Shown piece after piece: positions 7,692-17,600 of a stretch of DNA of 21,038 bases. The notes below the pieces were generated by a model. That model searched no databases. It was not told where the DNA came from and was given only the letters and a program-made list of their open reading frames with translations. Source of the stretch: Marine Group II euryarchaeote MED-G33 (GTDB taxonomy: Archaea > Thermoplasmatota > Poseidoniia > Poseidoniales > Thalassarchaeaceae). Position 1 is the first letter of the stretch; each line of letters begins with the position of its first letter. Location: NCBI GenBank assembly GCA_949538655.1, contig CATISE010000164.1:1-21038 (forward strand), given 5' to 3'. The translations under genes were made by a program, and so were the position numbers.

Positions 7692-9530
7692 TTAAGATTC
7701 ATCATCTTCGTCTTCTTCGTCCATCATCTCAGCGAAGCGATCAACTCGATCATCATCGGATGATTCGTAATCGATTTCACGATCGTCCTCGGATTCTGCT
7801 GTTGCAAAACGAATTGCAACAACCAATCCAATGATGACGGTAAGCCCCAGTCCTGCAAGCATTAGCAGAATTGAACTGTCATCATCCAAGACAGCATTAT
7901 CCCAAGAAACAGTCGCAATTTCACCATCCCCACGGGTGCTATTTGCTACATTCTTGGTGATGAATGGGGTTGAATCAATGAACTGGAATGGTTCCTCCAC
8001 ATAGCAGTCCAAACCCGCCTCACCTTGTGTGCTGTAAGTCCAATTCGCCGACAAGGTTTCAGTCTCCCCAGCATCCAATACCATGGCTGAATAAGTGGGT
8101 GTCATGTCTGCGTAATTGCTCGTTCCTGCGATATTACAACGCATGAAAATCGCCGCAGTTTCAGTACCGGAATTGGTGACTGTGATCTCTACCGGAATTG
8201 AGCGACCAATATCTCCTGTTTCACTGGGGATGTTGACAGAATCTACTGAAATGACTGGATGGTCAAGGTGTGGTAGGATCTCAAATGTTGAAACATCCCA
8301 TGGCAGTGGGACCATTACACCATCACTCCATGAATCCATCCCAACACCTAGATTCCATGCAGTACGGAAATTGGTGATTTCAATTTCTGCGCTTTCACTC
8401 CAAACGCTACAATTTGAATCAATACATGTTCCAATCTCTACAGTTCTAGCAGGTACGAGGGCGACACCATCGACGTTGAATCTCTGGATTGTTGTTTCAC
8501 CTGGACCAAAGTCATGAATCGAATATTCGACACAATAACCGCCGGTGCACTCTGCACCAATTGGGATGTGGATTTCTTGCTGCTCGATGTTCCGCTCCCA
8601 CAAGTCAATCAGTCCGCCCGTGCCTTCTAAACCCGAATTTGTAAGTCCGAGAGTGGCCATTCCATCCGCATCAACATCATGGTCATCGGATGACATTTTG
8701 ATTGTGCCACCAGTCATCATCAAGCTACTACCTTCACCACGCACATACAATGGGCCACTTGCCATGAAATCAGCATCCGTGGTCGTGACTGCGCCGGTAA
8801 TCATCACATCAGCACCGGTGATTGCACTATTCTCAAAATGGGCACTTCCTGCGATTGTGAGCGGGAATTTTGTCCCATACTCGCCTGCGATCCGACAATT
8901 GAACGGTTCCGCTAGATAAGCGGGTGTCGAAGTCATACTGCCCGCCTCATCAATTTCTAGATGGTCAATCACAAGGTCAGTAAAACTTCCAGGATTCAAG
9001 GAAAAGTTGAGCTGGAAATCATCCTTTGGAGATGAGAAATTAATCTCGTGAACCTCACCTGACATATCCTGTGCAGGAATGTCGTCCCATGCCACTGACC
9101 AACCTGACATATCAATTCCAGAAGGTGCAACAATTCGTAGTGAAAAAGCCCCGGTAGCCACACTGGAATGTGCCACCAAACTGGTGGGTGCATTCGGGGT
9201 CATGCGGACTACTTGAGGGAAATCTCCACCAGTCAATGAACCATCTTCAACTCGAAGCGTTCCACCCTCGGCAACGGTAATACTCGCACCGACAGGCAGG
9301 ATGTAATCAGTCGCGATGGTCAAAGTAGCACCCGCCTCTACAGTGACAATGGCATCGAGCTCTGACCCGATATTCCACGTTTCATCTGTTGAGACATTGT
9401 ATGCGCCACCATTTGTAGGCGCTGAGCCTGCAGTTGCCGTGGGAATAAGGCAAATCAGCATCGATGTTGCGAGTAACAGGGCAAGTATCCTTTCAGTTCT
9501 CATAATTGCGGGGTGTCGCATTGAGGTCAT
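7692..9530 (-). CDS. Large surface protein with signal peptide, beta-rich body, CARDB-like domain, anchor and acidic tail
   Basis: 612 residues, function not recognised. Reading 5' to 3' on the minus strand: signal peptide (hydrophobic ILALLLATSMLICLIPTATA), a segment with short beta-helix-like turns (VTVEAGATLTIAT, ITVAEGGTLRVEDGSLTGG), a long beta-rich body, a CARDB/Ig-like domain (VEITVTNSGTETAAIF near the C-terminus), one membrane helix (LLMLAGLGLTVIIGLVVAI) and a strongly acidic cytoplasmic tail ending EMMDEEDEDDES. Anchor plus acidic tail is the design seen in the plus-strand gene at 4200-5282. Starts at 9530, 9521 and 9503 all keep the signal peptide and none has a Shine-Dalgarno site; 9530 fits leaderless initiation from the AT-rich element near 9558. 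It is the only minus-strand gene, flanked by a zero-gap convergent neighbour and a divergent one. Confidence 0.78.
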   Translation of the reverse strand: MTSMRHPAIMRTERILALLLATSMLICLIPTATAGSAPTNGGAYNVSTDETWNIGSELDAIVTVEAGATLTIATDYILPVGASITVAEGGTLRVEDGSLTGGDFPQVVRMTPNAPTSLVAHSSVATGAFSLRIVAPSGIDMSGWSVAWDDIPAQDMSGEVHEINFSSPKDDFQLNFSLNPGSFTDLVIDHLEIDEAGSMTSTPAYLAEPFNCRIAGEYGTKFPLTIAGSAHFENSAITGADVMITGAVTTTDADFMASGPLYVRGEGSSLMMTGGTIKMSSDDHDVDADGMATLGLTNSGLEGTGGLIDLWERNIEQQEIHIPIGAECTGGYCVEYSIHDFGPGETTIQRFNVDGVALVPARTVEIGTCIDSNCSVWSESAEIEITNFRTAWNLGVGMDSWSDGVMVPLPWDVSTFEILPHLDHPVISVDSVNIPSETGDIGRSIPVEITVTNSGTETAAIFMRCNIAGTSNYADMTPTYSAMVLDAGETETLSANWTYSTQGEAGLDCYVEEPFQFIDSTPFITKNVANSTRGDGEIATVSWDNAVLDDDSSILLMLAGLGLTVIIGLVVAIRFATAESEDDREIDYESSDDDRVDRFAEMMDEEDEDDES

Positions 9531-9584
9531 GAAGGATGCGCCGCCGTGCGCACAATTCTAAACCCCCGCTTTTCTTCTAGAATC
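9531..9584. promoter_or_regulatory. Compact divergent promoter, possibly bidirectional and leaderless
   Basis: Only 54 bases separate the divergent starts at 9530 (minus) and 9585 (plus). The only AT-rich block is CACAATTCTAAA (9551-9562), which reads TTTAGAATTGTG on the other strand. Its centre (about 9558) lies 27-28 bases from both start codons, the usual distance from a TATA box to the transcription start in archaea. Neither start has a Shine-Dalgarno site. This suggests leaderless transcripts in both directions from one element. The match to a TATA consensus is loose, so this is inference. Confidence 0.45.
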
Positions 9585-10241
9585 ATGGCCAACCTAGAGA
9601 TGAGTTTCTGGAGCGGCCCCTTGCTCGTATTGTGGCTCTATCTACCGGGGTATCTGGCCAATACAGCGGCGATGCTCGGAGGAAAATGGATTCCAGACCT
9701 GACGGGTTTTCAACCACGCCCAATCGACGGCGGTCGTCGCCTATCGGATGGCAATCGGGTTTTGGGTGATGGTAAGACCTGGAATGGGTTGGCAGGTGCA
9801 ATAATCGGTGCTGGATTGCTATGTATGCTAACCCATCTCATTGGTGAAAATGTCGTTGTACCAAACGGTATATTTCTTGATCCATTGATCGGGGCAGGGA
9901 GTGAAGATTGGTTTTGGATTGGTGGTGAATGGGGTGCAGCCTTCGTTTTAGGCGCATTTTTGGGTCTTGGTTGTATGATTGGGGACTCAACAGGTTCCTT
10001 CATCAAGCGGCGTTTGGGGAAAAAGCGCGAAGGCTCAGAAAGTTCCCAGGCCCCACTCATTGACACCCTTCCATTCGCCATCTGCACATTTGCGATGGGT
10101 TTGCTTTTGTTCCCAAATGCCCTAGTAGGGAATGCTGATCTCATTCAACCCATGTTCTGGCTCTTGATTCTCACACCAGTCATCCATCGTCTGACCAATA
10201 TTTTCGGCTATTGGGTGGGTTTGAAGGAAGTCCCTTACTGA
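9585..10241 (+). CDS. carS: CDP-archaeol synthase
   Basis: Integral membrane enzyme that activates 2,3-di-O-geranylgeranylglyceryl phosphate with CTP to give CDP-archaeol, the branch point of archaeal phospholipid synthesis. About 218 residues, a little longer than is usual for the family. Diagnostic signatures: LPGYLANTAAMLGG at the N-terminus, the cytosolic nucleotide-binding loop PIDGGRRLSDGNRVLGDGKT, the GDSTGSFIKRRLGKKRE segment, the DTLPFA motif and the C-terminal NIFGYWVGLKEVPY. Several hydrophobic helices separate these motifs, as in the CarS fold. The frame opens at a GTG at 9546, but homology begins around MSFWSGPLL, so the start should be ATG 9585 or 9600. I chose 9585 because of its distance from the AT-rich element. 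Its stop overlaps the following gene as TGATG. The identification is firm and shows that the organism is an archaeon. Confidence 0.93.
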   Translation: MANLEMSFWSGPLLVLWLYLPGYLANTAAMLGGKWIPDLTGFQPRPIDGGRRLSDGNRVLGDGKTWNGLAGAIIGAGLLCMLTHLIGENVVVPNGIFLDPLIGAGSEDWFWIGGEWGAAFVLGAFLGLGCMIGDSTGSFIKRRLGKKREGSESSQAPLIDTLPFAICTFAMGLLLFPNALVGNADLIQPMFWLLILTPVIHRLTNIFGYWVGLKEVPY

Positions 10242-11539
10242 TGGGACTCTTCATGAGCCTAAACCGTTTGACCAATCTCATGGGACGAACAGTTCTGGTC
10301 GTCGGTGGTGGCGGTCGTGAACATGCGTTGACAATCGGACTCCTAGAGAGCCCATCTGTCTCCGAAGTCCATGTTGCTCCCGGCAATGCGGGAACAGCTG
10401 AAATCGCAACAAATCATGCTGTTTCAGCCGGAGATGTCGATGCCCAGGTGGCATTGGCTCGATCACTGAATGCAGACCTTGTTGTGGTAGGCCCTGAAGC
10501 TCCACTCGTTGCAGGCCTATCCGATTCATTGCGTGCCATCGGGATCCCGAGTTTTGGACCGCATTCTGCTGGTGCAATGCTCGAAGGAAGCAAGGATTTC
10601 GCAAAGCAAGTGATGCTGGATTTGGGCATTCCAACCGCAGGTGTACAACATCTCACATCGGCAACAGACCTAGATGAAGCAGTGGATCTCTGGGGAGCAC
10701 CGTGGGTGGTCAAGCGAGATGTGTTGGCAGGTGGAAAGGGCGTGGTTGTCACAGAAGATCGGGACGAGGCTCTGGAGTTTATTCAAAATTCAATCGATAC
10801 GGATGGTATGGTTTTGTTGGAGGAATTTCTTTCAGGTGAAGAAGCCAGCATGCTCGTAATGATGGATGAATCTGGTTATGTCGCATTGCCATGTAGCCAA
10901 GACCACAAACGAGTCAGTGAAGGTGACATGGGCCTCAATACAGGTGGCATGGGGGCGTATGCACCCGCACCGGTTGCGACTGAATCAGTCCGCGCAAGAG
11001 CGATATCCGAAATCGTCAAACCGATGCATGCGCACCTTTCATCTCAAGAAATCCCCTATCGTGGATGTCTTTATGTTGGCCTCATGATCGATGATGGGGC
11101 CCCCTCAGTGGTCGAATACAATGTTCGATTTGGGGATCCTGAAACCCAGGTTACGGTTCCATTGATTTCCAGTGATTTGTGTGAACTACTATTGGCTGTT
11201 GCAGAAGGTCGTTTGGCCGATTCCATGCCCACTTTTTCCAACAATCATGCCCTCACTGTTGTTCTCGCTGCAGAAGGGTATCCCGGCCCACCGGTGAAAG
11301 GTCGTCCTATTTCTGGCGATCTTTCCAACCATGATGATTCGGATGGACAGGCTTTCATTCATCATGCTGGAACTGGAACGATTAACAACGAATTGGTTTC
11401 GACTGGTGGTCGTGTTCTAGCCGCTACAGGAATCGCGGCGTCTCTTTCGGAAGCCCGGGAACTCGCATATCAGAAGCTCTCTGAAGTCCAACTTGAAGGG
11501 GCTCATTTCCGGCGAGATATCGGCCACAGGGCACTTTGA
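10241..11539 (+). CDS. purD: Phosphoribosylamine-glycine ligase (GAR synthetase)
   Basis: Second step of de novo purine synthesis: ATP, glycine and 5-phosphoribosylamine give glycinamide ribonucleotide. Cytosolic ATP-grasp enzyme, full length. Visible landmarks in order: N-terminal VLVVGGGGREHAL, VVGPEAPLVAGL, the ATP-grasp entry EGSKDFAKQVM, VVKRDVLAGGKGVVV, the LLEEFLSGEEASML segment, the strongly conserved SQDHKR and NTGGMGAYAPAP, and the metal-binding EYNVRFGDPETQ. Start choice: ATG 10241 overlaps the carS stop (TGATG) and has a purine-rich stretch at 10223-10230, arguing for translational coupling. ATG 10280 (MGRTVLVVGGGG) is where family members usually begin and gives 419 residues, but has no Shine-Dalgarno site. 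The longer frame from 10211 is unlikely. The pairing with carS is organisational, with no obvious metabolic link. Confidence 0.95.
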   Translation: MGLFMSLNRLTNLMGRTVLVVGGGGREHALTIGLLESPSVSEVHVAPGNAGTAEIATNHAVSAGDVDAQVALARSLNADLVVVGPEAPLVAGLSDSLRAIGIPSFGPHSAGAMLEGSKDFAKQVMLDLGIPTAGVQHLTSATDLDEAVDLWGAPWVVKRDVLAGGKGVVVTEDRDEALEFIQNSIDTDGMVLLEEFLSGEEASMLVMMDESGYVALPCSQDHKRVSEGDMGLNTGGMGAYAPAPVATESVRARAISEIVKPMHAHLSSQEIPYRGCLYVGLMIDDGAPSVVEYNVRFGDPETQVTVPLISSDLCELLLAVAEGRLADSMPTFSNNHALTVVLAAEGYPGPPVKGRPISGDLSNHDDSDGQAFIHHAGTGTINNELVSTGGRVLAATGIAASLSEARELAYQKLSEVQLEGAHFRRDIGHRAL

Positions 11540-11554
11540 GGCGAGACTGCTATT

Positions 11555-11641
11555 CGCTACACTGCGCCACACCCCTCGCGCGAGCGCGTAAGGAGGGGTT
11601 ATAACGACCCCTCAAGTCGCGGCGTCGCTGATGGCGTAGCG
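11555..11641 (+). promoter_or_regulatory. Structured leader with three alternately pairing arms
   Basis: The 137-base gap between purD and the giant gene contains ACCCCTC (11571-11577), GAGGGGT (11593-11599) and ACCCCTC again (11607-11613). The middle arm is perfectly complementary to both outer ones, so two seven-pair hairpins are mutually exclusive. The set is enclosed by CGCTAC (11555-11560), which can pair with GTAGCG (11636-11641), and GCCA with TGGC inside that. It may be a purD terminator, an attenuator-like switch for the downstream gene or a structured RNA. No known riboswitch class is recognised. Confidence 0.5.
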
Positions 11642-11676
11642 TATGTGCTGTCAGTTACCTAAGAGAGGGAAATAAA

Positions 11677-14600
11677 ATGGAAAACAAAAACGGAACTGCG
11701 TCGACGCAACCCCCACTGTTTGGGCTGCTCGCGATCCCGGTTACGATTGCGATCATGCTCGCCATGATGGTTGCCGCAACTTGGAATGCTGTCGACTATG
11801 ATGGAAGCGATTGGAACACACTGCTGATGATTACCACCGTGCTATTGGCCGGTGGCCTACTTGGCAAAGCGCCCCGTATCATCTTCGAACCCGTTGGGAC
11901 ACGCCCCTCTCTCGTCTCTCTCGGTTTTGCAGTTGTAATCGGTGCCGTTGGCATGTTGCATTACTACGATGGAGCCGCTTTGCTGGGCCTAGCCTTCACA
12001 ATGATGGCAATTGGCGTTCACTTGTTTGATCGCTCACGCCGTCATGAAGAAGAACTGATTGTGGTCGGTGTTGTCGCTGGATTTGTCTATGCAATTCAGG
12101 TTGCTGCTGCGGGTCACTCATGGGGTGGCGAAAGTTCACTTGCAGGCAGTTATTACGATATTTTGGATGTTGACCGAGCAGTAACTGGCTTCCTTTTCTT
12201 CACTTGGTGGGTCATTTCTATTCTCACCAGTGTGCTGATTGCACTTGCTGTACGAGGTCGTTTGCAAGAAGGTGGACGAGGTTCTTGGTTTGCAGATTTA
12301 CCTACAACCGTCGAAAAAGACCACATTCCGCTATATGTTGGTCTAGGTGTTTGGCTTGGAGCGCATGTGTTTAGCCTGTGGCACCTTTCGACTCTAGATA
12401 ACCCTGATTCGATCTTCCTTGCAGAGAATGTCGGTTTCTTCTGGGCCTTCTTTACAGGTCTAGTCGCTATGTTCGTTGCATTCTGCTGGGCAGAACAGTG
12501 GAGGACATTGGGTGCATTCATGGGACTCAACTGGATTCTCTACACATTTGGCAATTGGCAAGATTCAGGATTGTTTATCTTCGGTGATGCTGACGGACTC
12601 CTTTCGTTCCTTCACGGTAGTTTGGGTACCTTGTCTTGGTTCGCAATCTTCTTCTGGCTGAATGCTGGAATTTTGTATTACGGTTTCAGCGGCCGCCTAT
12701 TGCGTGGACCTGAAAACCGCAACCATGGACAAGCACGTCTTTGGTGGGCTCAGCATTGGTATGGAATCACAATCGCAAGTGCCCTGCTGGCCGCTTTTGT
12801 TGTTCGAATCATATGGAACGTCATCCCTGCAATGAATGCTGCAGGAACTGGTGAATGGGACATGACGGGTGGTTCTGACCCCTGGTACATGAAGCGAGCA
12901 ATCGACTACATCCTTGCTCAGAACAGCCACTTCATCATCGACATGGATCGGGCTTACCCTGTTGGATCAATCAACCCTCGACCTCCATTGTTCAGTTGGA
13001 CATTGGCGCTTGGTGGCGTTTTGTTAGATCCTTTCCTAGAAGGTGATGTTCACGACGCAGCATGGTGGTCCATTGCAGGAATGCCTGCAGTTTACGGCGC
13101 CCTCACTGTTTTGCCAATCGCAGCAACATGCAAGCGCTTCTTCGGAACCGGTGCAGGTGCAGTTGGCGCTTGGCTCATGGCACTCATGCCAGGTCACGTT
13201 AGTCACAGCACATTTGCACTAGCTGACCACGACGCTTTCGTGATTTTGTTCATGTCTCTCGGGTTCTACTTCTGGCTATGTGCTGTAGATTCGATTGGCA
13301 GTGACAAGTTGTTAGAGGACTCTGATTGGAATCCTCTTCACATGGTTAAGGGAATCAAAGCAGCATTCAAGCAGCACCCTGCTGCCATGGCGCAAGCGAT
13401 CTTGGCAGGTGTATCATTTGCAACCGTCGCTCTTGGTTGGAAAGGATTCGTCTATGGTCTTGCAATCGTCTATGCTGCATTCTTCATGCAGACTGCACTC
13501 AATCTAGTGCGTCGCAGAGATAGCATGCCGCTAACCGCTGCCATCATTGTGATGATGCTCACGACATTCCTGTTGCCTTTGCCATTCTACGCTAACATGC
13601 AACTCAACCTGGTTTGGGACGCAAGCGGTTTCCAACCTTTGTTCTACATTGTTGGATTCACAGTCATCAATGGTTGGATTGTCACGGCTTTCCGCGACAA
13701 GCCTTGGTTGATGGTAATCATCATGGGTTCAGGGATTACAACAGTTCTTCTGGGAACTCTGTACATCCTACAATTGCTTGAAATCTCCAATGGGTGGGAC
13801 GTCCTCACCACCGGTGGATTCTATTTCTCAAAGAACAAGGTGTTCGGCACGATTGCTGAAGCACAGGCCCCAAGCCGTGGGCAATTGTTTGCGAACTTCG
13901 GCCCTCTTGTGTTCATGTTCGCACTGGGCATGGGCTTCATTTCTCTTTGGCGTGGATTCCGAACTCGAAAGCAGACTCACATGGTATTGTCGATGTGGAT
14001 TCTATTGGCCTCATACATGGCTTGGTCCGCCGGCCGATTCATGTTCAACGCAACGCCTGTAATGGCCATCATGGGGTCGGCAGCTATTGTCGGACTCTGG
14101 CGTTCCAGCGGTGTCAAGGCATTTTCGAAGACGTGGAGACGCATGGGAGTAAGTGGTTCCAAGGCTAGATTCAGCTCAACGATTCGTGCCGGCCGCAAAC
14201 ACCCAGGTGTTCCAGCAATCGGCTTGGTCCTACTTCTGTTATTCAGCCAACACGCAATTTACGGGATTGATTCAGGAATTCCTCGTGGTGAGGTTGCTGA
14301 GAAACAGGTCGACGATGTCATCCACGATTTGGTGCCGGATGCACTCAGAGCCGAACTCTTTGGTTGGTCAGTACTCGATGGTTCGCCTTATTCTGATTTC
14401 GGAATCGATGATGAAGAAAATCCAACTTGCCAGCGTGAATGTTGGTACATGGGCACTTTCGGTCCAGGTTTCAATGGGCGATCTTGGAACGAAGCCTATG
14501 ATTGGTTAGAGGCTCAAGATTCAGATGTGACATTTTCAGAACGGCCTGCCTTCGTGTCTTGGTGGGATTATGGATTCCAAGCACTTGCTCAGGGTCAGCA

Positions 14601-17600
14601 CCCCACTGTTGCAGACAACTTCCAGTCGGGTATCCCTGCTGCAGGTAACATGCTTCTAGCCGGCGGCGAAGAAGATACGATTGCGCTATTCATCGTGACC
14701 CTTGCTGAGGGTGACATGCGTCAAGAATTCAATGATGACGAAGGTACAACCGATGATGACCAGTTCACGCGTGCCTTTGCTCAGGCAATGCAGCAGCATT
14801 TCGATTCGTCTGCAACTTGGGACGAGTGGGTTGCAGTGAATACTCTGTCCGATAGCCAGGGTGTGCAAGACCGAGCCTTCACCATCATCGGTGCAGGTGA
14901 CGACGTCATGCTAGCCGAAGGCACAATCATGAACGACGATGGAACCCGATCCTCTGATTCAACAGTATATCGACTGTATGAAGACCGTGAACAGATTGGC
15001 GAATACGCAGATTTGGGAGGTGCTATCTATGAGTTTGATCAAAATGGAAAGGTCGACTGGATGGACAACTGTCCAGTTGATGACGATTTTGTCATTGATG
15101 ACAATGGCAATTCACCCGGTGATGACAATTACGATGCAACCAACGCTTTCTCATGTGAATCATCTCACTACATCATTGGAGATTACTGGTACACCAGCGA
15201 TCTCTACGATGATTTCGATGACGTATCGACATCTCTTCACCGACAGAACGCTCGTTACGCTCTCGCCCGTGATTTGCTGACCCATGTCTTCAGTCTCGAA
15301 GATTTGGTCGATTTGTATCATGACTTGACTTCAATCGAGTATGAAGTTGAATCCTATGACAGTGGCCCAGGTGAAACGGTGACTCGAAACAACGACATCC
15401 GTTACTTCGCTGTTGACAACAGATTGTATCCAATCGGTGGCTACCAGTATGCAGAAAGCAACATGCATGGTGGAAACCCTACAGGAATTTTCTATGCCCC
15501 AACTACCTTGAGTGGGTTGGATCCAGATGACTACATTGAATCTGTGTATATCACACAGCGTGGCGATCGTCCTGAGCAAGAGATGACTGGTCCCGAGTTT
15601 GAGGCCGCATATATGGCTGACCTACTCGCTGGACAATCAGGTAGTGGAGGAGATATCATCGAACTGGTGGATGTGCGTGTCGATCAACAACCTGATTTCT
15701 TTGAAACGATGATTGCTCGCGCCTACGTAGGTTACGGCACACCACAACTGGGTGTCGAATCAGAAAGAGGTCATGGTCAACCAAGACAGCATTTCCAGGG
15801 CTACGGAACTCCGGACACTGCTCTGACCTTTGCCTATCCATTGCCAGGTGCAATGATGAATCACTTCGTTTTGGCGAATTGGTATGATGCAAATGAGGAT
15901 AATGAGCAGATGCTTTCAGCCGCAAATACTGGTGTGAAGGTGCTCAAGTATTACTCGGGTGCCACTCTAGAGGGCGATGTAGTTCTTGGCGAAATCGGTG
16001 CAGTTCCGAATGCCAAGTTGTTGATCGAGCGCGATGCATTCAGTGGAGAAGATCCATCAGATACAGATGCTCGAACCTATTGGATTCCAATCGGTAGCGC
16101 ACAGGCTGATGATGAGGGACATTTCAGTCTCACAGTACCTAGCGGTCGAATTCGTGTGACAGCATTCATGGGCGATTCAGATTTGGTATCCGCTCGTGAT
16201 TCACTGGCAACCGCAGATCAAAACATAGCATCGGGCTGGGCGGTTGATCTGGTTACAGCCGTCAACGATGATCGAACCGTCAACCCAATCACAGGCATTC
16301 TTGCGAATGTATCTGGTTCGACTTGGCTTGGTGAAGCAACAATCAACGTCACAGGTGATCAAGGTCATTCAAACGGTGCATCCTTGCTCAATCTTGACAT
16401 TAGTGTGGCCGCATCGGGAGCAACTGGAACAATCGAATGGCAAGGAGATGCTGATTTCGGTGGAAATCCGCTTGCAAACATGGATTTGAGAATTTCAAAC
16501 ATATGGGATGAATCTCGACAAGATGCTTACTACATCACCACATCTGATGGTGATGTCGAAGGTGAGCGAGGATATGGGCCCGGTGCTGTTGGTGAAGTTA
16601 CCTTTACCGGACCAGGTTCGATGACATCTGAATCAGGTGTTGTGACCGCGACTGATTTCACAGGTAATTACACGCGTAGTATTCTACACAACCATTCCTA
16701 CAGTGGAATTGGTGATATCTTTGGAAGAGGAACATTCGTAGGTAGCATCGAGGATGTGGATGCTCAAGAATGTAATAATGGTTCAATGCCAGATCAGGCC
16801 TCGTATTGTCTTGAAGATTTGAACGCGCCAGATACATTCCTCGTCGATGGACTCGTAGAGGGTGCAGATGGACGTTTCACCTCAAACGGAACGTCGTATT
16901 TCACGACAGCAATGTACAGAGAGACAATTGTAGGAGCGGGAACCTTTGCTGTGGATGCCACAGACACATCGTTGTCGACTTATGGTACAATCAACGGTAC
17001 GGGGACCTTCCAAGGAACCGGTCAATTCAGCGGTGACATGGTCAAACCAGGTTCGTTCCACCTTGTGGATGCGATTCCAGGGACATATCACGTGTCCGTT
17101 CTGTTTGACAATGGCGAAGAATCTATTCTACCCATGCCACTCATTGTCCCTCTAACTCGGGACAGCCCAGAAGCGAACAACATCGAGTTGTCATTGCCGG
17201 GTACTTGGATTCAAGGAACAACTAGCTCAATGACATTCGATGGAAGCATCGGTGAAAGTGTAGTTGGTCGAATGGAATTGGTCGACTTTGAGGACATGGA
17301 AGCAACTGTCACAGAACAATGTGGTGAAATTGCATGGTCTCCTTGCTGGTTTGAAACCGATGGAAATGGTACCTTTGGAATCGGACCTGTACTTGAGGGC
17401 GAATATGTCGTAACCATGGATGTTGATTCCGATGGATTCGATGAATACCGTTCTGAAACCATTTCGGTGACCCCAGATACAGCAGGAAATGTAACACCGT
17501 CGAATATCGACCAGATTCCGCCGATGTTTGACATTGAGTTCCTATTGCTCGATCATGAAGACCAACCTGTTGAAGGACAGAACCTATCGTTCTCGAACCA

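Noticed and set aside
9546..9584. GTG start of carS at 9546
   Set aside because: The added residues (RTILNPRFSSRI) have no counterpart in CarS proteins and would leave only 15 bases to the divergent gene, with the AT-rich promoter inside the coding region.
10211..10240. Start of purD at 10211
   Set aside because: It would lie inside carS and add residues with no family similarity; 10241 or 10280 are better.
14881..14950. DK/MI-type motif after WWDYG (DDVMLAEGTIM)
   Set aside because: The spacing does not match DxxKxxxM/I or DxxMxxxI, so it was not claimed as a catalytic-site element.
16000..16400. Possible frameshift or gene boundary between the AglB domain and the extension
   Set aside because: The frame stays constant, codons read sensibly through the junction and there is no stop, ribosome site or intergenic-looking sequence.
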